From Ctena decussata (taxonomy: Eukaryota; Mollusca; Bivalvia; Lucinida; Lucinidae): a DNA stretch of 64,000 bases. This document shows, one piece after another, positions 33,243-44,161 of the stretch. The first letter of the stretch is position 1; the number at the start of each line of letters is the position of its first letter. The translations under genes were made by a program, and so were the position numbers. Below the pieces are notes generated by a model. It made no database searches and was not told the DNA's origin. It saw only the letters and a list, made by a program, of their open reading frames with translations. The stretch is from the NCBI GenBank assembly GCA_963989385.1, contig OZ022512.1, positions 25,875,899 through 25,939,898 on the forward strand, in the 5' to 3' direction.

Positions 33243-36200
33243 ATGGGCCCGCTGATATACCAATTAGAAGTATGGAGGATGGTTATTTTGTTGCTGGCTA
33301 TATTAAAGACAAATCTCTTGCTTTTCTTGTTGATACTGGCTCTTGCTGCACGATACTCAGTAAGAATGTGTTTGATAGATGGCCGCAAGAAACATGCCCA
33401 AGTCTGACTCCTGTGAACTTGTATTTAGTAACAGCTACAGGTGAAAGTTCACCTTTTCTTGGAAAAGCCGAGATAGAAATTACACTAGGTAGTCAAAAAT
33501 TAGTGCATGATGTGCTGTTTGCTGATGTTAAAAATGATGGAATCCTGGGAATGGACTTTCTGACTAAACATCAATGTGATGTATTTTTAAGCAAAAATCA
33601 TCTAATTTTGAATGGGGAAAAGATTGCTTGTTTTCACAGTAGTGTTGATATCATACCTTCCTGCTGCAGGATTGCCATACTTGAGAATGTTCAAGTGCCA
33701 CCTGAATGTGAAATAATCGTGCAGGACCGCCCGTTAGATAGAGTTGATACAAATAGCACTGGCATACTAGAAGCAAGTGAAAATTTCATTGGCCGCAGTG
33801 GACTTTTGATTGCAAGGGCTTTAGTATGTCCTGAGTTTGGCACTGTTCCATTACGCATACTGAACCTGAATCATGAGCCTGTTGTGCTGTACAAAAACAC
33901 TGTAGCAGCAGTTTATGAGCCAGTAGAAATAGGAAAGCAAGAGAATGTCAACACTCTCAGACAAGATAATACCTCAAATGATAAAACTTGTACTCACATT
34001 GATGAACTCCTTCAACAAAGTTCTTCGAATTTGAATGAGCCCCAGATAGAATGTTTGAGATCTTTATTGTATGAGTTTAAAGACCAGTTCTCTAAATCGT
34101 CGCACGATCTGGGTAATACAAACTTGGTAGAGCATACTATAAAAACTTTGCCTGATTGTAAGCCTGTTAAATTAAGACCATACAGGATACCTCTTGCTAA
34201 GAGGGAGTTTGCTGAAAACGAAATAAAAGCTATGGCTGAAAAGGGACTGATAGAGCCTTCACATTCTGCTTGGAGCGCACCAGCAGTTCTGGTACCTAAG
34301 CGAGATGGTACCACAAGGTTCTGTATAGACTATAGAAGACTCAATCAGCTCACTGTTCCAGATAGCCACCCTTTACCCCGTATTGATGATACTTTAGATG
34401 CTCTTGGGGGTTCCTGTTGGTTCTCTACATTAGATTTAAAAAGCGGATTTCATCAAGTGAGCATTGCAGAGGAGGACAGACCTAAAACTGCTTTCTCCAT
34501 TCCAGGCAGTGGTTTATGGCAATGGCGAGTTTTGCCCTTCGGTTTGATTAATTCACCTAGTGTGTTTGAGCGCCTGATGGAGAGAGTGTTTGCTGGCCTG
34601 ACCTTCCTGATTTTGCTTATATACCTTGACGACATAATCGTGTATTCAAAAACATTTGAGGAGCACTTGGAAAACCTCAGAATAGTTCTAGAAAGACTCA
34701 AGAAGTCCAACCTTAAACTCAACCCTAAAAAGTGCAAATTGCTCTGTACTAAGGTAGCTTTTCTTGGTCATGAAGTGTCTGAGCAAGGTATATCCACCGA
34801 CCCGGCAAAAATACAAGCTGTTAGAGAATGGCCACAGCCAAAAACAGCAACGGAAGTACGACAGTTTGTTGGTTTAGCTTCATACTATAGGAAGTTCATA
34901 CCTAACTTTGCAACAGTTTGTAAGCCATTGCACAAGCTGACTGAGAAGAATTGTAGTTTTGTTTGGACTGATATCTGTCAGAATGCATTTGACATGATAA
35001 AACAATTGCTGACTAGCGCGCCTATCCTCAGTTATCCACTACTTCAAGGTCAACAATTTCTGCTTGATTGTGATGCCTCAAATGTTGGGGTGGGGGCAGT
35101 TTTATCACAACTACAGGACGGTGAAGAGAAGGTTATAAGCTATTTTAGTAAATGTTTGTCCAGATCCGAGAGGCAGTATTGTACTACAAGAAAAGAGTTA
35201 TTAGCCGTGGTTATAGCAGTGAAACATTTCCACCATTATTTGTTTGGTCAAAAATTTACAGTAAGGACTGATCATGGATCTCTGCAATGGCTTATGAGAT
35301 TTAAGAATTGTGAAGGTCAAATTGCACGCTGGATTGAAACCTTGTCAGCTTACACATTTATTGTACTGCATCGTGCAGGTAGGATTCATAATAACGCAGA
35401 TTCACTGTCACGTAGACCATGTAAAGATAATCACTGTAAATACTGTGACCGATATGAGCAGAGGTATTCTGCTGAGATAGATGCTGGCTTGAAGCAGAAT
35501 GAACGAGAAAAAGGTGCTGTGAAGGTTTTATCCTCAAATGAAGGAAAATATAGGAGTGACGATGGGGTCACTCTGCCTTGTTTAAGGAGTGACAGTGAGG
35601 TCACTCTGCCTTATATAAGGAGTGTCAATGAGGACACTCTGCCTAGTGACGGTACCGTTCAGGAACACATACGAAGTGTTTCTTATGATTGCCAGGACAA
35701 GGATCCTGAGAATGTTGGGCCCATTATTACTGACGACAATTTCAGTGGTAGACGAGAGCTCACTACCAATTGTTTTGGACCTAGAGTAGCAGAGGTGCTC
35801 TCTTCGGAGATGACACATGGAATGTCCCAGGACGGGGTTCCTCACTTCATGTATGCAACGCTTAATTCTGTATGCACTGGGGTGGATGCACATGCTCACA
35901 AAATTTCAGGAAGTCGTCATGTATTATGTTGTTCCTGCGGAAGGGCAGCATGTAATAGGGAAGATTGGTTGGATCATTTTGAAGATGGAACATTGTTTGG
36001 GTGTTTGTTTGAATTGAGTGATGATTCTGAAGAGCTGAATGTTGTTCATGCAGGCATGGCAACAGTAGATAAGACTCGTAAAAACAAACCTAGGTGTTCT
36101 TACGAGACTAGAAAGAGCACAAACACTGCAAACTCTGACGATCTTCAGAATGATCATGGTTGTGAACACAGCACATGCAAATTATGTTTAAAAGTCCGTC

Positions 36201-37594
36201 AGCAAAATGGTGAATTTGGCCAATCCACTACTTCCTGTGCAGAAATGGAGGAGTGTCTAGATGTTACACAGGAAAATATTCGTTTACAGCAAGAAAATGA
36301 TGCTGTTATAAAACACCTGCTGAAATGGAAAAGAGATAATGACAAACCTGCTTGGTCTACTGTGGCACCGCACTGCAGAGAACTGAAAGCTTATTGGCAT
36401 GAGTGGGATACAATAGTAATTAAGGATAATATTCTATACAAGAAACGTTTGCGAGATGTTGGTAATGATGCTGAATATCTTATCCTTGTGCCAAAACTTT
36501 TGAGAAAAGAAGTGTTCCGACAGTTACATGAGTATATAACTGCCGGACACTTAGGTAGAAGGAAAACATATGACAAAATCAAGAAGAGGTTTTACTGGTG
36601 TAACATGCACAAAGATGTATCATACTGGTGTAGGATATGCTCAACCTGTGGGGCAAGAAAAATGCCTCACAGGAATGCAAAAGCACCAATGCAGCTGTAC
36701 AATGTTGGCTATCCGATGGAACGCATAGCACTTGATATCTGTGGTCCTTATCCAGCTTCGAAGAAGGGAAACAGATATCTGATGGTTGTTTCCTGCTATT
36801 TTACAAAATGGGTAGATGCAATACCATTAAAATCTCAGGAAGCAAAGTATGTTGCCTCAAAGTTGGTGAACAGATTCGTATCTATATTTGGTGTCCCATT
36901 ACAACTACACACACACTTAGGTTCAAATTTTGAATCTAAAGTCTTTCAAGAGGTGTGCAAACTTCTGGGTATTGACAAAACCAGAACGACTGTTCGAAGA
37001 CCCCAATCAGATGGCATGGTAGAGAGAGCCAATCGCTCCATTCAGAATATGATCTCATCCTATATATCTGACACACAGGATGACTGGGATGAGAACATAC
37101 CCCTTCTTATGATGGCATACAGATCCTCTATACATGAATCTACAGGTGTCTCTCCTGCAATGATGATGTTTGGCAGAGAGCTGACTCTGCCTGTAGATAT
37201 GACACTAGGAAGGCCCATTCGAGAAGATAGACTCTGTGCTGCAGAGCATGCCTACCAACTAGAACAGAAGCTCCTGGACATTCATGATTTCGCTAGAAAG
37301 CACCTGAACATTTCTAGCGAGAGCATGAAAAGGAGATATGACATAAAGGTTAACAAAGTACTTTACAAAATAGGGGATGCAGTTTGGTACTACTATCCAA
37401 AACGAAAGAAAGGTTTTAACCCCAAGCTACAAAGGCCGTGGAAAGGACCCATGATTGTGATTGAATGCTTGAACGAGGTTCTTTATAAAATTCAGTCTGG
37501 CCCAAAGTCAAAACCAATGGTAGTTCATCATGATAAGTTGAAACCTTACTTAGGGGATGACAAGCCAGAGTGGTTTGTAAATAAGAAATCATAA
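33215..37594 (+). CDS. pol: Pol: protease, RT, RNase H, integrase
   Basis: 1,459 codons, uninterrupted. Aspartic protease LVDTGSCCT (Asp at residue 40). RT with YLDDIIVYS (about residues 470-478) and LPFGLINSPSVFERL. RNase H with DCDASNVGVGAVLS (about 615). A long linker (about 730-1050) holds three 11-residue repeats ending in TLP and Cys-rich clusters (CCSCGRAAC; CEHSTCKLC). The integrase has its HHCC region (LHEYITAGHLG to CRICSTCGA) and core Asp 1174 and Glu 1270. The residue expected to be the second catalytic Asp is His 1234 (HTHLGSNFES). The tail has a GPY/F-like PWKGPMIV block. Translation depends on a -1 shift from gag. All other catalytic motifs are intact. Confidence 0.92.
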   Translation: MGGHNPTTLDGPADIPIRSMEDGYFVAGYIKDKSLAFLVDTGSCCTILSKNVFDRWPQETCPSLTPVNLYLVTATGESSPFLGKAEIEITLGSQKLVHDVLFADVKNDGILGMDFLTKHQCDVFLSKNHLILNGEKIACFHSSVDIIPSCCRIAILENVQVPPECEIIVQDRPLDRVDTNSTGILEASENFIGRSGLLIARALVCPEFGTVPLRILNLNHEPVVLYKNTVAAVYEPVEIGKQENVNTLRQDNTSNDKTCTHIDELLQQSSSNLNEPQIECLRSLLYEFKDQFSKSSHDLGNTNLVEHTIKTLPDCKPVKLRPYRIPLAKREFAENEIKAMAEKGLIEPSHSAWSAPAVLVPKRDGTTRFCIDYRRLNQLTVPDSHPLPRIDDTLDALGGSCWFSTLDLKSGFHQVSIAEEDRPKTAFSIPGSGLWQWRVLPFGLINSPSVFERLMERVFAGLTFLILLIYLDDIIVYSKTFEEHLENLRIVLERLKKSNLKLNPKKCKLLCTKVAFLGHEVSEQGISTDPAKIQAVREWPQPKTATEVRQFVGLASYYRKFIPNFATVCKPLHKLTEKNCSFVWTDICQNAFDMIKQLLTSAPILSYPLLQGQQFLLDCDASNVGVGAVLSQLQDGEEKVISYFSKCLSRSERQYCTTRKELLAVVIAVKHFHHYLFGQKFTVRTDHGSLQWLMRFKNCEGQIARWIETLSAYTFIVLHRAGRIHNNADSLSRRPCKDNHCKYCDRYEQRYSAEIDAGLKQNEREKGAVKVLSSNEGKYRSDDGVTLPCLRSDSEVTLPYIRSVNEDTLPSDGTVQEHIRSVSYDCQDKDPENVGPIITDDNFSGRRELTTNCFGPRVAEVLSSEMTHGMSQDGVPHFMYATLNSVCTGVDAHAHKISGSRHVLCCSCGRAACNREDWLDHFEDGTLFGCLFELSDDSEELNVVHAGMATVDKTRKNKPRCSYETRKSTNTANSDDLQNDHGCEHSTCKLCLKVRQQNGEFGQSTTSCAEMEECLDVTQENIRLQQENDAVIKHLLKWKRDNDKPAWSTVAPHCRELKAYWHEWDTIVIKDNILYKKRLRDVGNDAEYLILVPKLLRKEVFRQLHEYITAGHLGRRKTYDKIKKRFYWCNMHKDVSYWCRICSTCGARKMPHRNAKAPMQLYNVGYPMERIALDICGPYPASKKGNRYLMVVSCYFTKWVDAIPLKSQEAKYVASKLVNRFVSIFGVPLQLHTHLGSNFESKVFQEVCKLLGIDKTRTTVRRPQSDGMVERANRSIQNMISSYISDTQDDWDENIPLLMMAYRSSIHESTGVSPAMMMFGRELTLPVDMTLGRPIREDRLCAAEHAYQLEQKLLDIHDFARKHLNISSESMKRRYDIKVNKVLYKIGDAVWYYYPKRKKGFNPKLQRPWKGPMIVIECLNEVLYKIQSGPKSKPMVVHHDKLKPYLGDDKPEWFVNKKS
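35553..35643 (+). repeat. 33-bp tandem repeat inside pol
   Basis: Three in-frame units start AGGAGTG and contain GACACTCTGCC or GTCACTCTGCC, encoding RSDDGVTLP, RSDSEVTLP and RSVNEDTLP. They lie in the linker between RNase H and integrase. Confidence 0.85.
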
Positions 37595-37797
37595 ACACAT
37601 ACATACAAAGACTGTAATTAGCTGTGAATGATACATAATAAAATAACCAAAAGTTAAATTCTTTATTACAAAACTGCAATATGTAATTTCAGTTGATTAC
37701 GTATAACATTAGTAAGAAACCTGTGCCGACAAGCCTATACTTTTTATTTCTCATTCTGCCACTCCTTTCTTTCTTTGCAATGTTATATTGTTAGAAG

Positions 37798-37846
<49 letters not shown>

Positions 37847-38764
37847 TATTCAACCTGGAATTTATATGCATGCCTGAATACGACTATATGGCCTCTACTC
37901 AAGAACGTTGAGCTTTGTAGCTAATGCCATGGATATCTGACTGAAATCCCAGGTTCCATAAGGTCTCAATTATTGCTACCAAACTTATATTATAAGAGTT
38001 TGATGTGTAAATATTCTAAGTACTGCTAACTCAATTCGTTGTACTATTGTATGCACATCTTTAAAGGATGACAGAGAAGTTATTTATCTCTGTATTGAAA
38101 TAGGTTTGTACTTGTTGTTGATTGCACATATATAAATTCGCTTGCTATAGATGACTGTGCTGCTTCTGTCTGGTTTGTATCCCTGATAGCCTTGATAGTT
38201 GTCTTGACTGAGCTGAAGATGACTGCTGTCTCACATATGAGCTGAAACAAAAGCAAAAGGCTTGATTAAAGCTACAACTTTTATTGTAGGCCTCTTTTTA
38301 TTGTAATACACTGTAGCCTGTAGGTGAGGCATACTGAAATGTTATAAATACAAGGGTTATTCTGTTGCAGTTTTCGTATATTTGTAAGTGTTGTGTTGTG
38401 GGCACACTTACTAATTTGATCGTGTGTATACCGTCGTCTAGCCTCTCTTTGTAGCTCAGGATGGCTATGGCTTTAATTGTGACTTTTCCTAAATTAACTT
38501 TTCTCACTGTTTCGAAATGAGACTGTACTAAATCAATATGCAACCAATGGCTGATATTTAGTCTGAGCCCAGTCTTAATGTCTAGTGTACCTCTTAAACA
38601 GAGCTGAATGCCACTAGTGTGTTTATCGCCTCAGGGATTGGCCTAGTGGGAGGAGTGGGAGAAGTTGTTTCCCTTAGCTGACTGACTTCTCCTACTTTGA
38701 GCTGAGAGGGAAGTCAGAATGTTTATCCAAAATAGGGATAAAGCTTCCACCTGAAATTCAGAAA
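37595..38764 (+). other. pol-ORF3 spacer
   Basis: 1.17 kb of non-coding DNA holding a (CA)n tract (37799-37843). An ATATATAAAT box at 38128-38137 could be an internal promoter for ORF3. Just before ORF3 the sequence TTCCACCTGAAATTCAG could act as a splice acceptor for a subgenomic mRNA. Both are inferences. The segment 38630-38715 resembles DNA at 47805-47840 and 48170-48240. Confidence 0.5.
37799..37843. repeat. (CA)n microsatellite
   Basis: About 22 uninterrupted CA repeats between pol and ORF3. Confidence 0.95.
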
Positions 38765-41500
38765 ATGGCACAAAACTTCATGTCGGAAAACCCTATGCTG
38801 ATCCCTGCACCTACTGCTGATATAAAAGGGTGCCTCAATATGTCAAAGAATGTTGGTAACATACTCAAAGATGGTCATCCTTATATTTTTCAGGGTTACC
38901 ATTTCCTGTGCCTACTTTGTAAGAAGCTACCTAAATACTTCAAAACTAGGTATGATGTAAGGCGCTATCTACAAGACCAGCATTCGGGGGTTGGTTTCCA
39001 GTGTGGACTATGCGGATACTTATTCAACAGGAGGAACATGAGCCATGGGTGCAATGCGAGGGAAGAGGACATGGAGTACATGGTTAGGGAAACTGGTGTC
39101 TATGGGGAGGAAGCGAAACGGCTGCTCAGGAAGTTTATCAACGAGAAGCAAGATTCCAGCTGGAAGTTTGTTGAGGCTGGAGATGAGCCAGATTGCCAAG
39201 TTCCATCTCTTATGTCTGTGGTTGTTAAACCTAAAGAGCCAGGCAGGAGACCACGACCAAGAAAAGAAAAGTCACCTGAGTTGCTTGTAGAGCCGGAGCC
39301 AATCAGCCTTGAGGAGCCCCCAAGGAAGGTTCCAAGGGTGGAGACTGTGCGTGATCTCCTGAAAGATCTGGAATGTAGTCCGTCCCTGTCTAGCATCTCC
39401 AGCGTCACAGATTCTGAAAATGAAAATGACAATGAATTGGAAGCATGGATGACAAATACTAGTGATAGAGATCAACAGAAAGGAGAAGATGTAACAGAAA
39501 CTGAAAAACAGAAGGAAGGCTTGGAAGATAAGAATAAGAAAAGAGGTGAAAAAGTAATAGAATCTGGAAATAAAGAAATAGGAGATAAGAATGAGATAAG
39601 GGGAACAGAGATGCAGAAAGATAGTGATACTGAAGTGATTAAACAAATGAAGAAGAATGAGAAAAGGAAAGAAAGTGGACAAGTTAAAGAGACTGAAAAT
39701 AAGGAAATGAGAAATGGAAGTGTAGAAATAGAGAAGAAAAAGGAAAATAATGTAAACAAGGCTGAGCAAACAAAGACAACTGAAAAGGGGAAAGAGACTG
39801 GAAATAAGAAAAAGAAAGGTGAATGTGAAGAAAGAGAAATGCTGAAGGAAAATAATGATAAGGAGAATGTGAGGGACAAGAATCATGAGAAAGAGAATGA
39901 AAGAGGACAGGGAGATGGAGATAACAGAAGTAGAGAAACTGTTAATGATAAGAAAAGTAATAAGAGTAAACAAATTGAAATGATTCCAGGAAACAGAAAC
40001 AAAGAAAATCAAAGTGTGGCTGAAAACAGAAATAAGGAAATAAGAGACTTAATACAAACGGGTAAAGAGGCAGGACAAGAGAGAGACATTCAGATAGAGA
40101 AACACAGTGATAGAAACATTGAAACACAAGTTGGGGAGAATCAGAAATGTAAGGAAGATAACATTATTAAACAGAGTAAGACCCCACAAGACAAGAAAGA
40201 AATGAAAAGTCAAAAGGATGGAAGGAATCAAAAAGAGGCTAAGAAACAGAAAAATAGGTGTGATGAACAAACAGAAAAACAGAAAATAAGTACTAATAAA
40301 AGTGGCAATAAAGAAAGTAAACATGACAAAGAAAATGTGAAAAAGACAACTTCAATGAAAGGTGCAAAGGAGGGAAAAGTATCAAGGAATCAAACTGACA
40401 AAGAAAATAAGATAGGGACTGAAAAGAAAGACAGTTTAAAAGACAGTTTGAGTACGGAAAAACCTATGAATAAGGGAATTCAAGCTGAAAACAAGAAAGA
40501 TAAGACAGAGAGATATTGCGAAAATGACAAAACAAACCTAAATCAAGGAGAGAATGATAAAATGCATCAGAAAGAGAAAGGTAATCAGACAATAAAACCT
40601 AAAATATCTATGAAAGAGTATCAGAACAGAAGGCAAAAAGACAGACAAAATGAGGAAGTAGGTGAAAAAGATATGAGTCTAAACAATGATGATGAATTAC
40701 TGTTAGACCAGATAATGAATGACATCACTAATACTTATAAACCTCCAGAGTTAATATCACCCGTTTGTGAAAGGGGACCTGATGAGGATTATTCTGAAAC
40801 TGCTCGGGCAGTGGCAAGTATCAGTGATCAAAGTCTAGAAGAGGTGATAGATAATGCCTATGAAATAGTTGGTGGGTGTACCTATGATGCGCTTGAAGTG
40901 GATGTAATGGAAAAAGAAATACAAGAAGCTATTGAGATAGTGGGAGAAGAGTTGATAAAAGAAAGCAATGATAAAGAGGAAAGAAAAAGAAAACGAAAAG
41001 CGGATGTACTAGAAAATGACACTGAAAATGAAATACAAAGTGAAACTAGTGATGAAACTGAAGTAGAAAATGAAAGACAGCTACATAAAGAAAATAAGAA
41101 AAGAAGGAAGGCTCAAGAGAAAGAAGAGCTCAAAGCTTATTTATGGCGCACACAGGAGAGTAGAATAGTGTTGAATATAGGGGGAACACGTTTTGAGACA
41201 AGCAAAGAGACACTCACCACAGATCCGGACTCATTATTCTCCCTGTTATTCACAGATACAGAATCCCCTCGCTCCACAGTTGGAAATAGTTTCTTTATAG
41301 ATCGTGACCCTGCTCACTTTCGACTGATCTTGAACTATCTCAGGGGTGGATGTAGTTTTTCCAGTGATGCTGTTCTGCCGAGGGAGAGGAGATATCTGCT
41401 AGAAATAAAGACAGAAAGCGAATTCTATAAACTCAAGGGTTTGAAGAGATTGGTGAAAAAGCGCTTAGAACGCCTGTCGGACACCAACGGAGCTGAGTGA
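38765..41500 (+). CDS. ORF3: Cys/His finger motifs + charged region + KCTD-type BTB/T1
   Basis: 911 codons, intronless, with a good ATG context (GAAAATGG). Residues 49-96 hold paired Cys/His motifs (C49-x2-C52...H73; C80-x2-C83-x10-H94-x-C96) that look zinc-binding. Residues about 220-640 are a low-complexity Lys/Glu/Asn-rich stretch. A basic KRKRK segment, possibly a nuclear signal, lies near 740. Residues about 799-904 form a BTB/POZ domain of the K+-channel tetramerisation (KCTD/T1) class: VLNIGGTRFET, FFIDRDPAHFRLILNYLR and ESEFYKLKGLKRL. Such domains form tetramers or pentamers and in KCTD proteins recruit cullin-3. It has no signal peptide, transmembrane helix or envelope feature, so it is not env despite its place. 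Probably a captured host domain; its role in the element is unknown. Confidence 0.88.
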   Translation: MAQNFMSENPMLIPAPTADIKGCLNMSKNVGNILKDGHPYIFQGYHFLCLLCKKLPKYFKTRYDVRRYLQDQHSGVGFQCGLCGYLFNRRNMSHGCNAREEDMEYMVRETGVYGEEAKRLLRKFINEKQDSSWKFVEAGDEPDCQVPSLMSVVVKPKEPGRRPRPRKEKSPELLVEPEPISLEEPPRKVPRVETVRDLLKDLECSPSLSSISSVTDSENENDNELEAWMTNTSDRDQQKGEDVTETEKQKEGLEDKNKKRGEKVIESGNKEIGDKNEIRGTEMQKDSDTEVIKQMKKNEKRKESGQVKETENKEMRNGSVEIEKKKENNVNKAEQTKTTEKGKETGNKKKKGECEEREMLKENNDKENVRDKNHEKENERGQGDGDNRSRETVNDKKSNKSKQIEMIPGNRNKENQSVAENRNKEIRDLIQTGKEAGQERDIQIEKHSDRNIETQVGENQKCKEDNIIKQSKTPQDKKEMKSQKDGRNQKEAKKQKNRCDEQTEKQKISTNKSGNKESKHDKENVKKTTSMKGAKEGKVSRNQTDKENKIGTEKKDSLKDSLSTEKPMNKGIQAENKKDKTERYCENDKTNLNQGENDKMHQKEKGNQTIKPKISMKEYQNRRQKDRQNEEVGEKDMSLNNDDELLLDQIMNDITNTYKPPELISPVCERGPDEDYSETARAVASISDQSLEEVIDNAYEIVGGCTYDALEVDVMEKEIQEAIEIVGEELIKESNDKEERKRKRKADVLENDTENEIQSETSDETEVENERQLHKENKKRRKAQEKEELKAYLWRTQESRIVLNIGGTRFETSKETLTTDPDSLFSLLFTDTESPRSTVGNSFFIDRDPAHFRLILNYLRGGCSFSSDAVLPRERRYLLEIKTESEFYKLKGLKRLVKKRLERLSDTNGAE

Positions 41501-44161
41501 GATTCCTGACCTTGAAGCCTGCTGTTCAGATGGTAGATGAACTGATAATGCTGCAGTTCATATTTATATATGAACTTTAGGCCTGTTGATGATCTAAACC
41601 TACCTAATTAAGCGGATGAGGGAAATTACCTGGTCAAGATATCGCGAATTGAAATTGTTTAACGCGTTTTTAAGTAAATATATGAAATTTTCGCGCTTTA
41701 GGTCATACGAATTCAAGATATACTCGAAAGACACTATCTAAAGAAACTTTGATGCAGAAGGAAATATTCAACATGGATAAAACTATATCACCAACTTCAT
41801 CAACTGAAACACCGAAAAGAAGACCTGGAATTAGTTTAAGTCTATTTGTTAAGTACTGATATAATTGTTTAATTTTTTTTGGCATTTTTGAATTCACATT
41901 TGTAAATGAACTTTTAAGCATTTATTTTTTTTCTTTCTTTTTACATTTATAAGTAAGTAAAATTAAGTAAAGCTAAGTACCTGACTATTTCTGTTTAATG
42001 TTCTTAAAGTCAGCTTTTCAAATTTTGGTTTATCACATCCCTCAGTCTGTAATATAAGGTAGTGTTGTTAAAGTAATATGAAGTATTAAACAGTTCAATC
42101 ATAGATTGGAAATTCAATGAGGTCTGATCTTCATGCATAGTAACCAAGAATTTTCACTTTAAATCATGAGCAGCATGTATATCTGAGGTCAATTGTTATA
42201 AGTAAGAATGTATCTTGTATTGAAAAGCAAATTTTTCACCATTCTCCGTAAGCTTTTGGTGAGTAGTTTCATGCTGAATGCGGCAGTTAGTTCAATGTTA
42301 AGTAATATCATAACGTTGCTGATTGTGAAAATAGTTATTTTATATCAGTGTGGTTGTGCTAATGACTTACTTTGAAATGGAAAGTGAATTATAAGTAATG
42401 CTTTAAGCCTCTGGAGGCATATTTCAATTTTTCAAAGGATTCATTATTATAATGACTATGATTATGACTATTAATATTATTTCTACTGTTATTATTATTA
42501 GTGTTATAGGGCAATGGTATGTACTATGTCTGAGAAATCACTAATATGAAAATATTGTAATACTGGGTAAGCAGAGTCGCACGGCAACAAGCACATACTT
42601 TATTATTTTGAATATCCTAAATCCGAAATATACAGTTAGGGATTGTTCATATATATCTGTTGCATATGGCATAGAGAAAACTCACCTATTTATTGTCAAG
42701 AAATGTGCTCACTGTCGTTGTTTATTGTTTTAAAATGTATGTGACTGAAATTTGCAAGTTCTCATGTCAGTTATTTGCATAAGTATTTTACATAACATTA
42801 CTGAGTATAAATATGTATTTCCACATCTTATACTTAGCATCTAGCAGCATTCGTTTGTCTCAAAAATTTTAGGGTTTCAATGGCAAGTGATTATGTTTTA
42901 AGGGTATTAATGGATTTCATTATTAACAATTATACAGTCTACCGTTGATGATTTTCTTTCAAAATGCAAGTGACTGAAGTAAAACTATGTGTCTGTTCAA
43001 GCCTTTGTTAAGAATGGTTGAATCTATTGGTGATCATAGTCTGCATGTATAATTCTGAATGAATGCAAGTTCATTGATAATTTATGTATTGTTTATATCA
43101 TAAGGGTTTATCCAAAGTATTATTGACTCTCAACACTGTTATAAACTACTGCTCTGTTGTACAAATCGTTTTGGAGAGTCAAATATTTGTCAGGGAATAT
43201 GTTTACATGTCTCAAATACATGTAGTAAATTGAGGCACATTTAGCCACAAACTGAACTTACCTGCATTGGTTTTCAGAAGACTGGTCGTAAACATCATCA
43301 TGTTTGCTGAAATCTAAGTAGGTGAAGTTTGAGGGTGTGATTATGTGCTTGTCTTTGGATGAACTTCTCTTTGCCAAAGCCTGAAATAGATGAATGCATG
43401 ACATGAAGAATCTGGTGAAATTTCGTTTCATGTAATATCTTTTAAATGCTTCGAATTATAATACATGTGATTATCTGTTTAAAATATGTATATAGCTTAT
43501 ATTGTGTCTCAGAGTAAGTTTCAGTTAATCAGACTTGTTACTTATGTTAAGCGTAAAATAACTTTGAAGATATTTTTGAACCGATAGCTACAATATTGTC
43601 TAGGAATTTATAATCCTGGAAGTTGTCTTTTAGTGGATACATTTACCAATACTATATTATATGACAGCATGCACCATGTGGGATATCTAGCTTTTAAGCC
43701 AAAGTAGTTGGTCTCCTAAGTGCGTGTTTCTGCTGTTTAGCTTCCCACGTGATGTATGCTGCCATTAATTGTCATTTAAGGTCAAATTAAATTTTAACCT
43801 TAGATCCACAAAAAGACAACTCTCTAAGACTGCCATGTCTGATTTGATCTGACCAGTTTTGAAAGATTTTCAAAAAAAAAAAAAAAAAAAAAAAATCACC
43901 ATCACTTTGGATCTGCATACGAATGATTCATATTAGTTCTTAGAAGACAGGAAAGTGATTATTAGTTTTTCGTACTTCAGATATGGCTATATGTTTGCTT
44001 ATGAATACTGAACACTCCAGGACATAACAGCAAAATAGCCAGTTGCCTCCTGAAATTGATTACAGTAAACTAAGATGTTAATGTTAACCAACTTTCCAAG
44101 CTTTATAGTACTTACTTTGCCTGCTTCATGGGGTCCATGCCTTTTATGGGTAGGGGGCTGT
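41501..44161 (+). other. 3' non-coding region of the large LTR element
   Basis: 2.66 kb of AT-rich DNA with no domain-bearing frame. It includes a poly-A run (about 43870-43893) and ends with a purine-rich GGGTAGGGGGC (44148-44158), the likely polypurine tract next to the 3' LTR. Confidence 0.6.

Noticed and set aside
32833..33263. Three extra frames overlapping the gag C-terminus (both strands)
   Set aside because: They are by-products of the Asn/Gln-codon-rich gag tail and show no domain.
39272..40012. A 246-codon hydrophobic protein on the minus strand
   Set aside because: It is the antisense of the Lys/Glu/Asn-rich region of ORF3. Such codons read backwards give Phe/Leu/Ser-rich frames.
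38765..41500. ORF3 as an env gene
   Set aside because: No signal peptide, transmembrane segment or fusion-peptide-like stretch. The C-terminus is a clear BTB/T1 domain.
38765..41500. ORF3 as an ordinary host KCTD gene into which a retroelement inserted
   Set aside because: It lies between gag-pol and the 3' LTR of one element with matching target duplications, and it is intronless and on the element's strand. A nested retrogene insertion is possible, but no separate duplication or poly-A tail was seen around it.
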